The notes under the pieces: model-generated
What the model saw: only the letters and a program-made list of their open reading frames with translations
Told to the model about the DNA's origin: nothing
Databases searched by the model: none
Made by a program: the position numbers and the translations under genes
NCBI GenBank assembly: GCA_024349765.1
Contig: AP026073.1
Span: 2,418,001-2,482,000, forward strand
Reading direction: 5' to 3'
DNA length: 64,000 nt
DNA from: Streptomyces nigrescens
Lineage (GTDB): Bacteria; Actinomycetota; Actinomycetes; Streptomycetales; Streptomycetaceae
Part shown: piece by piece, positions 34,554 through 41,718 of the stretch
Layout: each line of letters begins with the position of its first letter
Position numbering within the stretch: position 1 is the stretch's first letter

Positions 34554-35759
34554 GTGAGCAGCGAGCGGGCAGCCGAGGGCAACCAGCAGGTGTGGGACGT
34601 CGTGGTGGTGGGCGCGGGGCCGGCGGGCGCCTCGGCCGCACACGCCGCGGCGTGTACGGGGCGCCGGGTGCTCCTCCTGGAGAAGGCCGATCTGCCGCGC
34701 TACAAAACCTGCGGTGGCGGCATCATCGGCCCCTCGCGCGACTCCCTCCCGCCCGGTTTCGACCTGCCGCTGCGCGATCGCGTGCACGCCGTGACGTTCT
34801 CGCTGAACGGCCGGCTGAGCCGCACCCGACGCTCCAAGCACATGCTCTTCGGGCTGATCAACCGCCCCGAATTCGACGCCCGGCTGGTCGAGTCGGCCAA
34901 GGACGCCGGCGCCGAGGTCCGTACGGGCGTCACGGTGTCCCGGGTCGAGCAGCACGGCGCCGAGGTCCCGGACCGCCGTACGGTCGCGGTGGTCCTGGGT
35001 GACGGCGAGGTGGTGCTGGCGCGCGCCGTCGTGGGCGCGGACGGCAGCGCCGGGCGGATAGGAGCGCACGTCGGGGTCAAGCTCGACCAGGTCGACCTCG
35101 GGCTGGAGGCGGAGATTCCGGTGCCCGAGCCGGTCGCCGAGGACTGGGCGGGCCGGGTGCTCCTCGACTGGGGTCCGCTCCCCGGCAGCTACGGCTGGGT
35201 CTTCCCCAAGGGGGACACGCTCACCGTCGGCGTCATCTCGGCGCGCGGCGAGGGCGCGGCGACCAAGCGGTACCTGGAGGACTTCATCGGCCGGCTGGGC
35301 CTGGCGGGCTTCGAGCCGAGCATCTCCTCGGGCCATCTGACCCGCTGCCGCGCCGATGACTCGCCGCTCTCCCGCGGCCGGGTGCTGGTGTGCGGCGACG
35401 CGGCCGGCCTGCTGGAGCCGTGGACCCGGGAGGGCATCTCGTTCGCCCTGCGGTCCGGACGGCTCGCGGGGGAGTGGGCGGTCCGGGTCGCGGAGGCGCA
35501 CGACGCGGTCGACGCCCGTCGCCAGGCGCTCAATTACGCCTTCGCGATCAAGGCGGGCCTCGGGGTGGAGATGGGCGTGGGCCGGCGCATGCTCCAGGTC
35601 TTCTCCCGCCGCCCCGGCCTGATGCACGCCGCGGTCACCGGCTTCCGCCCGGCCTGGCACGCCTTCGCGAAGATCACCCGTGGGACGACCACCCTCGCCG
35701 AGATCGTCCGCACGAACGGCGTGGCCCGCCGCGCGCTGGAGGCGCTGGACCGGGCGTGA
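34554..35759 (+). CDS. Geranylgeranyl reductase-family FAD-dependent oxidoreductase
   Basis: A 401-residue flavoprotein of the GG-reductase group. FAD-binding signatures: VVVVGAGPAGASAAHAAACTGRRVLLLEKADLPRYKTCGGGI at the N-terminus, AVVGADGSAGRIGAHVG in the middle and RVLVCGDAAGLLEPWTREGISFALRSGRLAGEW. The PRYKTCGGG form is the GG-reductase variant. Relatives saturate isoprenoid double bonds in quinones or lipids; menaquinone or membrane-lipid modification is likely but unproved. GTG at 34554 was chosen with GGGAG eleven bases upstream; an ATG at 34536 is also in frame. Confidence 0.88.
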   Translation: MSSERAAEGNQQVWDVVVVGAGPAGASAAHAAACTGRRVLLLEKADLPRYKTCGGGIIGPSRDSLPPGFDLPLRDRVHAVTFSLNGRLSRTRRSKHMLFGLINRPEFDARLVESAKDAGAEVRTGVTVSRVEQHGAEVPDRRTVAVVLGDGEVVLARAVVGADGSAGRIGAHVGVKLDQVDLGLEAEIPVPEPVAEDWAGRVLLDWGPLPGSYGWVFPKGDTLTVGVISARGEGAATKRYLEDFIGRLGLAGFEPSISSGHLTRCRADDSPLSRGRVLVCGDAAGLLEPWTREGISFALRSGRLAGEWAVRVAEAHDAVDARRQALNYAFAIKAGLGVEMGVGRRMLQVFSRRPGLMHAAVTGFRPAWHAFAKITRGTTTLAEIVRTNGVARRALEALDRA

Positions 35760-35786
35760 GGCGGGCCGGATGAGTCCGTCCTGGGC

Positions 35787-35850
35787 GGTGTGCCGGGCTT
35801 GGGTGGGATCGCCGGGGGCGTCCCGGGGGGCTGGGGGATTCGCGGGGGGG
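35787..35850. repeat. Left part of a G-rich 33-bp tandem array, split by the insertion sequence
   Basis: Two degenerate 32-33-base units, the second beginning CGTCCCGGGGGGCTGGGGG, precede the insertion sequence. Similar units continue on its far side at about 37332, so the insertion sequence probably landed inside one array between converging genes. Confidence 0.6.
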
Positions 35851-35867
35851 TGCCTCTATGTCTTTGG

Positions 35868-37070
35868 TCAAGCGAGGCGTGGGGTTCTGGGTTCGTAGAA
35901 GGTGCCGTCGCGGAGCATCGCGAACAGCACATTGATCCGCTGGCGGGCCAGGCGGAGAAGTGCCTGGGTGTGGGTTTTCCCTCGGGCCCGGCATTTGTCG
36001 TAGTAGGTGCGGGAGGCGGGATCGTGCAGGGCGGCGAACGCGGACAGGAACATCGCGCGTTTGAGCTGTCGGTTGCCGCCTCTGGGTGCGTGTTCGCCAT
36101 GGATCGAGGTCCCCGACGATCTGGTGGCCGGGGCGAGGCCGGCGTAGGAGGCGAGATGGGCGGCGGTGGGGAAGCTGGTGCCGTCGCCGACGGTGACCAG
36201 CAAAGTAGCGGCGGTCCTGACCGCGACCCCCGGCATCGAGGTCAGGACCTGGGAAAGAGGGTGTGCCTCCAGCAGGGCAGCGATCTGGGCTTCCAGAGCC
36301 CGACGTTGCTCGTGCACGGCTGCGAGCGAGCGGGCCAGGGAGGGGATCACGACGTCGAGGGTGCCGGTCCCGGGAACGACGACGGTCTGCTCGTCGAGCG
36401 CGTTGAAGACCTCCTCGATCAGTCGCTGGGCCATGCGCGGGGCTTTGGGTCTGATCACCTCGACGAGTCTGCGGCGTCCGGCTTTGCGCAGCGCGGCCGG
36501 GGATCCGTAGCGTTCCAGCAGCCAGGTGACGGCCTGGTGGTCCAGGCGGGGGCCCAGGACGCGTTCCAAGCTGGGGTGGAACTGGGTGAGCAGGCCGCGT
36601 ATGCGGTTGGAGGTGCGGGTGGCCTCGGCCGCGAGGTCCTGGTCGAAGCCGACCAGAACGGTCAGCTCGGCGGTGATCTCGTCGGTCAGTTCCAGCGAGC
36701 GCAGGGTGTGCGGCATGGTGCGGGCAGCATCCGCGATCACGGCCGCGTCCTTCGCGTCGGTTTTCGCCTCGCCGGGATACAGGTCGGCGATCCGCCGCAT
36801 GGCAAGTCCCGGCAGATAGGCGACCTTGCAGCCGGCGTCCCGGGCGACCGTCAGGGGCAGGGCGCCGATCGAGGCGGGCTGGTCCACGATCACCAGTACG
36901 GTGCCGAACTTCGCGGCCAGCTTGTCGAAGACGGCCCGCAGCTTCGGCTCGCTGTTGGGAAGCTGCTTATCGAAGACCTTCTTGCCGGCCGGGGTCAGCC
37001 CGTGCCCGTGATGGGCACTCTTGCCGACGTCCAAGCCTAGGAAGACGCCCACGTCGCCGGTGTCGAACAT
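35868..37070 (-). CDS. IS110-family transposase (DEDD/RuvC-like)
   Basis: A 400-residue transposase. The N-terminal RuvC-like half starts GVFLGLDVGKSAHHGH, whose Asp is the first of the DEDD set, with VIVDQPASIG and EAKTDAKDAAVIADAAR supplying further acidic residues. The C-terminal Tnp_20-like half has LTSMPGVAVRTAATLLVTVGDGTSFPTAAHLASYAGLAPATRSSGTSIHG, containing the conserved Ser, then GGNRQLKRAMFLSAFAAL. IS110 enzymes recombine with an element-encoded bridge RNA. Complete and full length, with no frameshift. The start MFDTGDVG at 37070 is used; the upstream frame extends through the non-coding end and is not expected to be translated. Confidence 0.92.
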   Translation of the reverse strand: MFDTGDVGVFLGLDVGKSAHHGHGLTPAGKKVFDKQLPNSEPKLRAVFDKLAAKFGTVLVIVDQPASIGALPLTVARDAGCKVAYLPGLAMRRIADLYPGEAKTDAKDAAVIADAARTMPHTLRSLELTDEITAELTVLVGFDQDLAAEATRTSNRIRGLLTQFHPSLERVLGPRLDHQAVTWLLERYGSPAALRKAGRRRLVEVIRPKAPRMAQRLIEEVFNALDEQTVVVPGTGTLDVVIPSLARSLAAVHEQRRALEAQIAALLEAHPLSQVLTSMPGVAVRTAATLLVTVGDGTSFPTAAHLASYAGLAPATRSSGTSIHGEHAPRGGNRQLKRAMFLSAFAALHDPASRTYYDKCRARGKTHTQALLRLARQRINVLFAMLRDGTFYEPRTPRLA

Positions 37071-37330
37071 CGTGCTCCCCACTACTTCGGTGCAGTGCCG
37101 GCCAGGGCGATGGTGCCGTACTCGCGCATCCACGTTATGCAGACCTGCCGCCCGCACGGTGCCGGGCATTGCGCCAGGCCAGGCGGTGGTCGGACCTCTC
37201 ATCAGCGTCTCCAACGGCACCCCACGGACCCGGTGACACCACCCCCCAGGTCATGCGCTCGACAGGGGGACACAGTCATGCCGGGCCCGCAGGCCAGCGG
37301 TCCTCTTGCAGGACCGCGAAGAACATAACG
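37071..37330 (-). ncRNA. Candidate bridge-RNA end of the IS110 element
   Basis: In IS110-type elements the non-coding end upstream of the transposase encodes a structured bridge RNA with donor and target loops. Here this end is about 260 bases, read on the minus strand. It begins with a perfect 8-bp hairpin (arms 37297-37304 and 37310-37317). It contains the word GGGGTGCC on the minus strand (37216-37223), which could pair with the DNA next to the element end at 35847-35854. Structure and boundaries are not proved. Confidence 0.4.
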
Positions 37331-37331
37331 G

Positions 37332-37475
37332 GGGCGTTCCGGGGGCCGGGTGGGGTGCCCGGGGGAACGTTCCGGGGGCTGGGTGGGGTGCCCGGGAGTG
37401 CGTCAGGGGCGGGATGCCCAAGGGTGCGTCCAGGGTGGGATGTCCAGGGGCGCGTCGCGGGTGGGACGTCCGGGG
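37332..37475. repeat. Right part of the G-rich tandem array
   Basis: Two close 33-base units beginning CGTTCCGGGGGC (about 37335-37367 and 37368-37400) are followed by three related 26-base units beginning CGTCAGGGGCGG, CGTCCAGGGTGG and CGTCGCGGGTGG (about 37401-37478). The array ends some 20 bases before the deazaflavin oxidoreductase stop. The unit change from 33 to 26 bases is clear by eye. With 37071-37331 this accounts for the 427-base stretch without a protein gene. Confidence 0.7.
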
Positions 37476-37497
37476 GAGCCCGGGGTCCGCTTCAGGC

Positions 37498-37938
37498 TCA
37501 GGCTTCGGTGATGTGGAAGACGGGGTGGCGGAGCGCCGCGGCGCGGAGTTCGTCGTCGGTGGAGGTGGCGGTGACCTCGCCGAAGTACGCCTTCACCTCC
37601 CAGCCCCAGCGTTCCAGGTAGGCGCGCAGCAGCTCCGGGGTCTCGGCGGGCGGCAACTCGACCGCGGTGAACGGTCGGACCCGCCGTCCGAGCCGCAGTT
37701 CGCCGCCGCCGGCCGCGCGGAGGTTGCGCACCCATGCGGAGTTGCCGCGGGCCGAGACGAGATAGCGGCCGTTCCCGTACGTCATGGGGTTGACCGGGAC
37801 TCGGCGCCATTCGCCGCTCTTCCGGCCCCGGACCGACAGGTCCGCCGAGCCGGCGAGGCTGATGCCGCGGCGCGCGAGCCAGCCGACGGCCCCGTTGAGA
37901 CGGGCGGCGAGGCGGCTGGGCTTGAGGAAGCGGGACAT
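37498..37938 (-). CDS. Deazaflavin (F420)-dependent nitroreductase-family protein
   Basis: A 146-residue split-barrel protein of the DDN family. Seen: LKPSRLAARLNGAVGWLARRGISLAGSADLSVRGRKSGEWRRVPVNPM, the phosphate-binding core of F420 enzymes; then TYGNGRYLVSARGNSAWVRNLRAAGGGELRLGRRVRPFTAVEL, the family core. F420 is made by Streptomyces, so an F420H2-dependent reductase acting on quinones or xenobiotics is likely. ATG at 37938 with GAGGAG upstream. Divergent from a TetR regulator with two operators between them, so substrate-induced expression is expected. Confidence 0.9.
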   Translation of the reverse strand: MSRFLKPSRLAARLNGAVGWLARRGISLAGSADLSVRGRKSGEWRRVPVNPMTYGNGRYLVSARGNSAWVRNLRAAGGGELRLGRRVRPFTAVELPPAETPELLRAYLERWGWEVKAYFGEVTATSTDDELRAAALRHPVFHITEA

Positions 37939-38028
37939 GGGACGGGCTCCTCGGGCTCGGGGGACTCTGGTCGTGCGTGGGCGCATGGTGGGCGGCGTGG
38001 GAACCGCCAGGAAACGCTGATCTGATTC

Positions 38029-38043
38029 GAGAGCAGTGCTCTC
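38029..38043. promoter_or_regulatory. TetR-type operator 1
   Basis: GAGAGCAGTGCTCTC is a perfect 15-base palindrome (7-base arms, one-base centre). It lies 91 bases upstream of the oxidoreductase start and 97 bases before the tetR start. Confidence 0.75.
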
Positions 38044-38086
38044 GCTTCGCTCGTGAGCAGTGTGCACGTAATCGGTGCACCGAAGC

Positions 38087-38101
38087 AAGAGCACTGCTCT
38101 C
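38087..38101. promoter_or_regulatory. TetR-type operator 2
   Basis: AAGAGCACTGCTCTC repeats operator 1 with the opposite centre base and one arm mismatch. The two are 58 bases apart. This one is 39 bases before the tetR start, suggesting autorepression. Confidence 0.75.
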
Positions 38102-38139
38102 GTTGGTGTGCGGTGATCTGAAGGTGGCACACTGCTCAC

Positions 38140-38847
38140 ATGACTGCGATCCGAGGAGCCAGGGAACGGGCCCGTAGCGAAATCACCGAGGCCATCAAGG
38201 CGGAGGCGCGCGCTCAGCTCGCCGCCGAGGGTGCCGCGAAGCTGTCCCTCCGCGCCGTCGCCCGCGAACTGGGCATGGCCTCTTCCGCCCTCTACCGCTA
38301 CTTCCCCAGCCGCGACGACCTGCTCACGGCGCTGATCGTCGATGCCTACAACGCGATCGGTGAGGCCGCGGAGCGCGCCCGGGACCGCTGCGGTGCCGCG
38401 ACCGCGAGCCCCGTGGACCGCTGGACCGCGATCTGTACGGGCGTCCGCGCGTGGGCGCTGGCCCATCCGCACGAGTACGCGCTGATCTACGGCTCACCCG
38501 TACCCGGCTACCGCGCCCCGCGCACCACCACGGAGCCCGCCGCCCGCGTCGGCCTTGCGCTGATCGGCGTGGTCCGCGACGCCCATGCCGCCGGTGCTCT
38601 GAAGGAGCCCGCCGAACCGCTGCCCGACCCGGTGGTGGCCGATGCCCTGGCGCTCGGTGCCGAGCTCGGGATCGAGCTGCCCGGCACGGTACTGGCCCGG
38701 CTGGTCGGGGCCTGGGCCCAGCTCTTCGGGCTGCTGAGCTTCGAACTGTTCGGCCAGTTCCGGAACGTCATCGAGGCCCGTACGGAATTCTTCGAGCAGG
38801 CCGCCCTCCAACTGGCCCGCAGCGTCGGCCTGACCACCCCGCGCTGA
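38140..38847 (+). CDS. TetR/AcrR-family regulator (WHG-type C-terminal domain)
   Basis: A 235-residue regulator. The N-terminal HTH reads KAEARAQLAAEGAAKLSLRAVARELGMASSALYRYFPSRDDLLTALIVDAYNAIGEAAE, with the recognition helix in SSALYRYFPSR. The C-terminal ligand domain includes WALAHPHEYALIYGSPVPGYRAP, the WHG-type core. It probably represses itself and the divergent deazaflavin oxidoreductase through the two matched 15-base sites. ATG at 38140; no strong ribosome site is seen beyond GGTGGC. Confidence 0.92.
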   Translation: MTAIRGARERARSEITEAIKAEARAQLAAEGAAKLSLRAVARELGMASSALYRYFPSRDDLLTALIVDAYNAIGEAAERARDRCGAATASPVDRWTAICTGVRAWALAHPHEYALIYGSPVPGYRAPRTTTEPAARVGLALIGVVRDAHAAGALKEPAEPLPDPVVADALALGAELGIELPGTVLARLVGAWAQLFGLLSFELFGQFRNVIEARTEFFEQAALQLARSVGLTTPR

Positions 38848-38900
38848 GCCGGCCGCACCCCCGTCTGACCCCGGCCCGCCGATGCCCGCTCACCACACCG

Positions 38901-38960
38901 CGGCGACCCGTCGTACGGCGACCCGTCGTACGGCGGTCCGTCGTGCGGCTGCGCCCGTCC
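38901..38960. repeat. 15-bp tandem repeat, four units
   Basis: CGGCGACCCGTCGTA repeats at 38901, 38916, 38931 (two to three changes) and 38946 (degenerate). It begins 54 bases after the tetR stop. Confidence 0.7.
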
Positions 38961-39075
38961 CGGGGCCGTCGTACCGCTGCGGTCGTGCCGCGGCATGGGC
39001 CCTTCCGTCGCTGCGACGGTGCCGCCGGCGTCGCCCGTCCCCCCGCCGCGGTCGTGTCGCCGGAGCGTCGGCCGT

Positions 39076-39285
39076 TCCGTCGCGCTGTTGGCCGTCGCGC
39101 CGCTCGCCATCGCGCCGCTCGCCATCGCACCGCTCGCCATCGCGCCGCTCGCCATCGCGCCGCACGCCGTCGCGCCGCACGCCATGGCGTCAGTCGCCAT
39201 CGCGCCGCACACCGTCGCGCCGCACGCCATGGCGTCAGTCGCCATCGCGCCGCACACCGTCCCACCGCTCGCCATTGCGTCGTAC
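39076..39285. repeat. 15-bp tandem array, about 14 in-phase units
   Basis: Units GCCATCGCGCCGCTC and variants run without a gap from 39076 to 39285, each exactly 15 bases. A higher order of 45 bases is visible: GCCATGGCGTCAGTC recurs at 39181 and 39226, followed both times by GCCATCGCGCCGCAC and ACCGT. The array ends on the palindrome before the kinase gene. Confidence 0.85.
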
Positions 39286-39300
39286 TCCCGCGGGAGTACG
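39281..39300. promoter_or_regulatory. 20-bp perfect palindrome before the sensor kinase
   Basis: CGTACTCCCGCGGGAGTACG is its own reverse complement over 20 bases. It lies 57 bases before the kinase ATG. A dimeric response regulator, possibly the one encoded here, is the natural candidate to bind it. Confidence 0.65.
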
Positions 39301-39357
39301 GCCGGTCACTGCGTCCGGCTGACGCCGCCGCGCCCCGCCGCGGTCTAGCGTTGCGGC

Positions 39358-40761
39358 ATGGAGAACGCACGGCCGCCGTGGGCGCGGCGCTGCCTCGGCC
39401 CGGCGTGGGAGCGGTGGCTGTCGGCCCCGCCCGGCCCCGGGCACGACCGTCCCGTCGCCCGGCTGCCCTGGCTGTCGACGTTGGCCGTGACCGTTTTCGT
39501 GACCGTCGGTTCCGGCTTCGCCGCGCACCAGCAGCCGGATCGCGCCCCGCTGGACGCGTTCGGGCGCGCACTCCTGGTCGGCGGCGCGGTCCTGCTGCTG
39601 TTCCGGCATCGCGCCCCACGCACCGTCGCCCTCGGCACCGCAGCGGCCACCGCGGCCTACCTCGCCGCCGGTTACCCCTACGGGCCGGTCTTCCTCACGC
39701 TCGCCCTCGGTGCCTTCGCCGCGCTCGTCGCCGGGCACCGCGCGGTCGCCTGGTGCGCGCTGGGCGGGGTGTGGGCCACCCATCTCCTCGTCACCCACTG
39801 GCTCTACCGCTGGCTGCCGCCCCCGCACGACGGCCCCGCCCCCTGGGGCGACGAACTCTTCGTCACCGCCTGGGTGGTGGCCGTCGTGGCCCTCTCCGAA
39901 CTGGTCCGGGTACGCCGCGAGCAGCTCGCCAAGGCCCGGGCCGAGCGGGCCGCCGCGGAACGCCGCCGGGCCGACGAGGAGCGGCTGCGGATCGCCCGCG
40001 AGCTGCACGACGTCCTCGCCCACAGCATCTCCGTCATCAACGTCCAGGCGGGGGTCGGCCTGGCGCTGCTGGACCAGGATCCGGAGCAGGCGCGCACCGC
40101 GCTGACCACCATCAAGGCGGCGAGCAAGGAAGCGCTCGGCGAGGTCCGCCAGGTCCTCGACACCCTGCGCACCCGGGGTGCCGCGCCGCGCTCCCCGGCC
40201 CCCGGGCTGGACCGGCTGGCCGAACTCACCGAGCAGGCCCGGCACGCCGGCCTCGCCGTGGACGTCACCACCGAGGGCACTCCGCGCCCGCTGCCGCCCG
40301 GCACCGACCTCGCCGCCTTCCGCATCGTCCAGGAGGCGCTCACCAACATCGTCCGGCATTCCGGTTCGCGCGCCGCCCGGCTACGGCTCCGCTACGTGCC
40401 CGGGGAACTGGAGATCCGGGTCGACGACGACGGCCCGGCGACCTCCACCGCGGGCGAGCCGGCCGGCGGCGGCAACGGGCTGGTCGGCATGCGGGAGCGG
40501 GCCGCGGCACTCGGCGGCACCGTCGAGGCCGGCCCCCGCCCGGACGGCGGCTTCCGCGTCCGGTCCCGCATCCCGCTGCCCGATGATGCGGCGGAGGGCG
40601 CGCCCGCCACCATGTCCCCGGCCCCCACCCCGGAACCGGCACCCACCCCGGACCAGAAGTCGACCCCCGCCCCGGAACCGGCCCCCACCCCGGAACCGGC
40701 CCCCGACCCGGAGCCGACGCCGGACCAGAAGTCGGCCCCCGCCACCGAGGAGGAGTCGTGA
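39358..40761 (+). CDS. Sensor histidine kinase (DesK/NarX-type, HisKA_3)
   Basis: A 467-residue membrane kinase. Four to five membrane helices span about 35-180 with little extracellular loop. The dimerisation/phosphoacceptor motif is ERLRIARELHDVLAHSISVINVQAGVG with His217, then the ATPase domain with AFRIVQEALTNIVRHSG (N box), LEIRVDDDGPA (G1) and GNGLVGMRERAAALGG (G2). The last 65 residues are an acidic Pro-rich tail of PAPTPEP and TPDQKS repeats, probably recently expanded. Stop overlaps the response-regulator start (GTGA). Signal unknown. Confidence 0.93.
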   Translation: MENARPPWARRCLGPAWERWLSAPPGPGHDRPVARLPWLSTLAVTVFVTVGSGFAAHQQPDRAPLDAFGRALLVGGAVLLLFRHRAPRTVALGTAAATAAYLAAGYPYGPVFLTLALGAFAALVAGHRAVAWCALGGVWATHLLVTHWLYRWLPPPHDGPAPWGDELFVTAWVVAVVALSELVRVRREQLAKARAERAAAERRRADEERLRIARELHDVLAHSISVINVQAGVGLALLDQDPEQARTALTTIKAASKEALGEVRQVLDTLRTRGAAPRSPAPGLDRLAELTEQARHAGLAVDVTTEGTPRPLPPGTDLAAFRIVQEALTNIVRHSGSRAARLRLRYVPGELEIRVDDDGPATSTAGEPAGGGNGLVGMRERAAALGGTVEAGPRPDGGFRVRSRIPLPDDAAEGAPATMSPAPTPEPAPTPDQKSTPAPEPAPTPEPAPDPEPTPDQKSAPATEEES

Positions 40762-41423
40762 TCCGCGTACTGCTCGCCGACGATCAGTTGCTGGTCCGGG
40801 CCGGCTTCAAGGTGCTGCTGGACGCCCAGCCCGGAATCGAGGTCGTCGCCGAGGCTGACGACGGGCAGCAGGCGCTGGCCGCGGTCCGCGAACACCGCCC
40901 GGACGTCGTCCTGATGGACATCCGGATGCCGGTGCTCGACGGGCTGGCCGCCACCCGGCGGATCACCGAGGACCGGCAACTGGCCGACGTCAAGGTGGTC
41001 ATGCTGACCACCTTCGAGCTGGACGAGTACGTCTTCGAGGCCATCCGCTCGGGCGCCTCCGGCTTTCTGGTCAAGGACACCGAACCGGAAGAACTGCTGC
41101 GGGCCGTGCGGGCGGTCGTGGCCGGTGACGCGCTGCTCTCGCCCGGAGTCACCCGCCGGCTGATCGCGGAGTTCGCGGCCCGCTCCAAGGAACCGGCCGC
41201 CGCGGACGCCCTGTCCGCCCTGACCGAGCGGGAGCGAGAGGTGATGGCGCTGGTCGGCATCGGCCTCTCCAACGAGGAGATCGCGCGACGCCTGGTCGTC
41301 AGCCCGCTGACCGCCAAGACCCACGTCAGCCGCACCATGGTCAAACTGGGCGCCCGCGACCGCGCCCAACTCGTCGTGCTGGCCTACGAGTCGGGGCTGG
41401 TACGGCCCGGCTGGCTGGGCTGA
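40758..41423 (+). CDS. NarL/FixJ-family response regulator
   Basis: A 221-residue regulator, partner of the upstream kinase. The receiver domain has LLADDQ, the phospho-acceptor Asp54 in VVLMDIRMPVLDG, the Thr in MLTTFELDEYVFEAI and Lys in FLVKDTEPEELL. The C-terminal LuxR-type HTH is LTEREREVMALVGIGLSNEEIARRLVVSPLTAKTHVSRTMVKLGARDRAQLVVLAYESGLV. GTG at 40758 overlaps the kinase stop, so the pair is co-translated. It may bind the 20-base palindrome upstream of the operon. Its last 40 bases overlap the oppositely read DUF6332 gene. Confidence 0.95.
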   Translation: MIRVLLADDQLLVRAGFKVLLDAQPGIEVVAEADDGQQALAAVREHRPDVVLMDIRMPVLDGLAATRRITEDRQLADVKVVMLTTFELDEYVFEAIRSGASGFLVKDTEPEELLRAVRAVVAGDALLSPGVTRRLIAEFAARSKEPAAADALSALTEREREVMALVGIGLSNEEIARRLVVSPLTAKTHVSRTMVKLGARDRAQLVVLAYESGLVRPGWLG

Positions 41424-41701
41424 CCGGAGCGCCACACGACGTCCCGGGCACTCGGCCGCCCGCCGGACGCGACGTACGGCCGGCGCAAGACCCGTACCAC
41501 CTGGAAGACGAACAGCCCACCGCCGACCACGGCACCAGCCGTGAGCCACGGCCCCTTCCATGCGCCGGGCAAGCCGGCCCACAGCACCGCACTGCCCAGC
41601 ACCAGGAATCCGGCGGCACCCAGGAACCCGCCGCTGACCAGTGCGAACATGATCTCGACGGTGATCGCGTCACGCTCGGCGCGGCTACGGGTGGGCGACA
41701 T
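41384..41701 (-). CDS. DUF6332-family small membrane protein
   Basis: A 105-residue protein with two membrane helices (about 18-40 and 48-68) and a short basic tail. The N-terminal RAERDAITVEIMFALVSGGFLGAAGFLVL matches the actinobacterial family I recall as DUF6332. ATG at 41701 has GGGGAGGGGGAGGGT directly upstream, an excellent ribosome site. The 3' end overlaps the response-regulator gene by 40 bases in the opposite strand. Function unknown; membership is from memory. Confidence 0.75.
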   Translation of the reverse strand: MSPTRSRAERDAITVEIMFALVSGGFLGAAGFLVLGSAVLWAGLPGAWKGPWLTAGAVVGGGLFVFQVVRVLRRPYVASGGRPSARDVVWRSGQPSQPGRTSPDS

Positions 41702-41718
41702 ACCCTCCCCCTCCCCTC

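Larger units (their letters stand above)
35850..37335 (-). mobile_element. IS110-family insertion sequence
   Basis: The element contains one transposase gene on the minus strand and a roughly 260-base non-coding end upstream of it. No long terminal inverted repeats or clear target duplication are seen, as expected for IS110. Only a short imperfect match of the ends (near 35855-35866 and 37322-37330, related TCTATGTC/TTATGTTC words) is visible, so the ends are approximate. The same G-rich repeat lies on both sides. The gene is intact, so the copy could be active. Confidence 0.75.
38848..39357. other. 510-base gap between tetR and the two-component system
   Basis: No gene is evident. Frames through it encode simple 5-residue repeats (ALAIAP-like or MASGA-like depending on frame) created by the 15-base repeats. 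It holds two 15-base arrays and a 20-base palindrome, annotated separately. Unlike the other repeat-rich gaps this one lies between genes on the same strand. Confidence 0.7.

Noticed and set aside
33002-34582. Longer dipeptidase start at 34582
   Set aside because: The added 77 residues are low complexity and overlap the divergent gene start; the start at 34351 has a ribosome site.
37071-37220. Extension of the transposase upstream to 450 residues
   Set aside because: The added part has no similarity to IS110 transposases and lies in the non-coding end; the family start matches MFDTGDVG.
38508-39275. Possible protein with repeated MASGA units
   Set aside because: It runs through tetR in antisense, and the repeat reads as a simple 5-residue pattern in every frame, so the array is better explained as DNA repeat.
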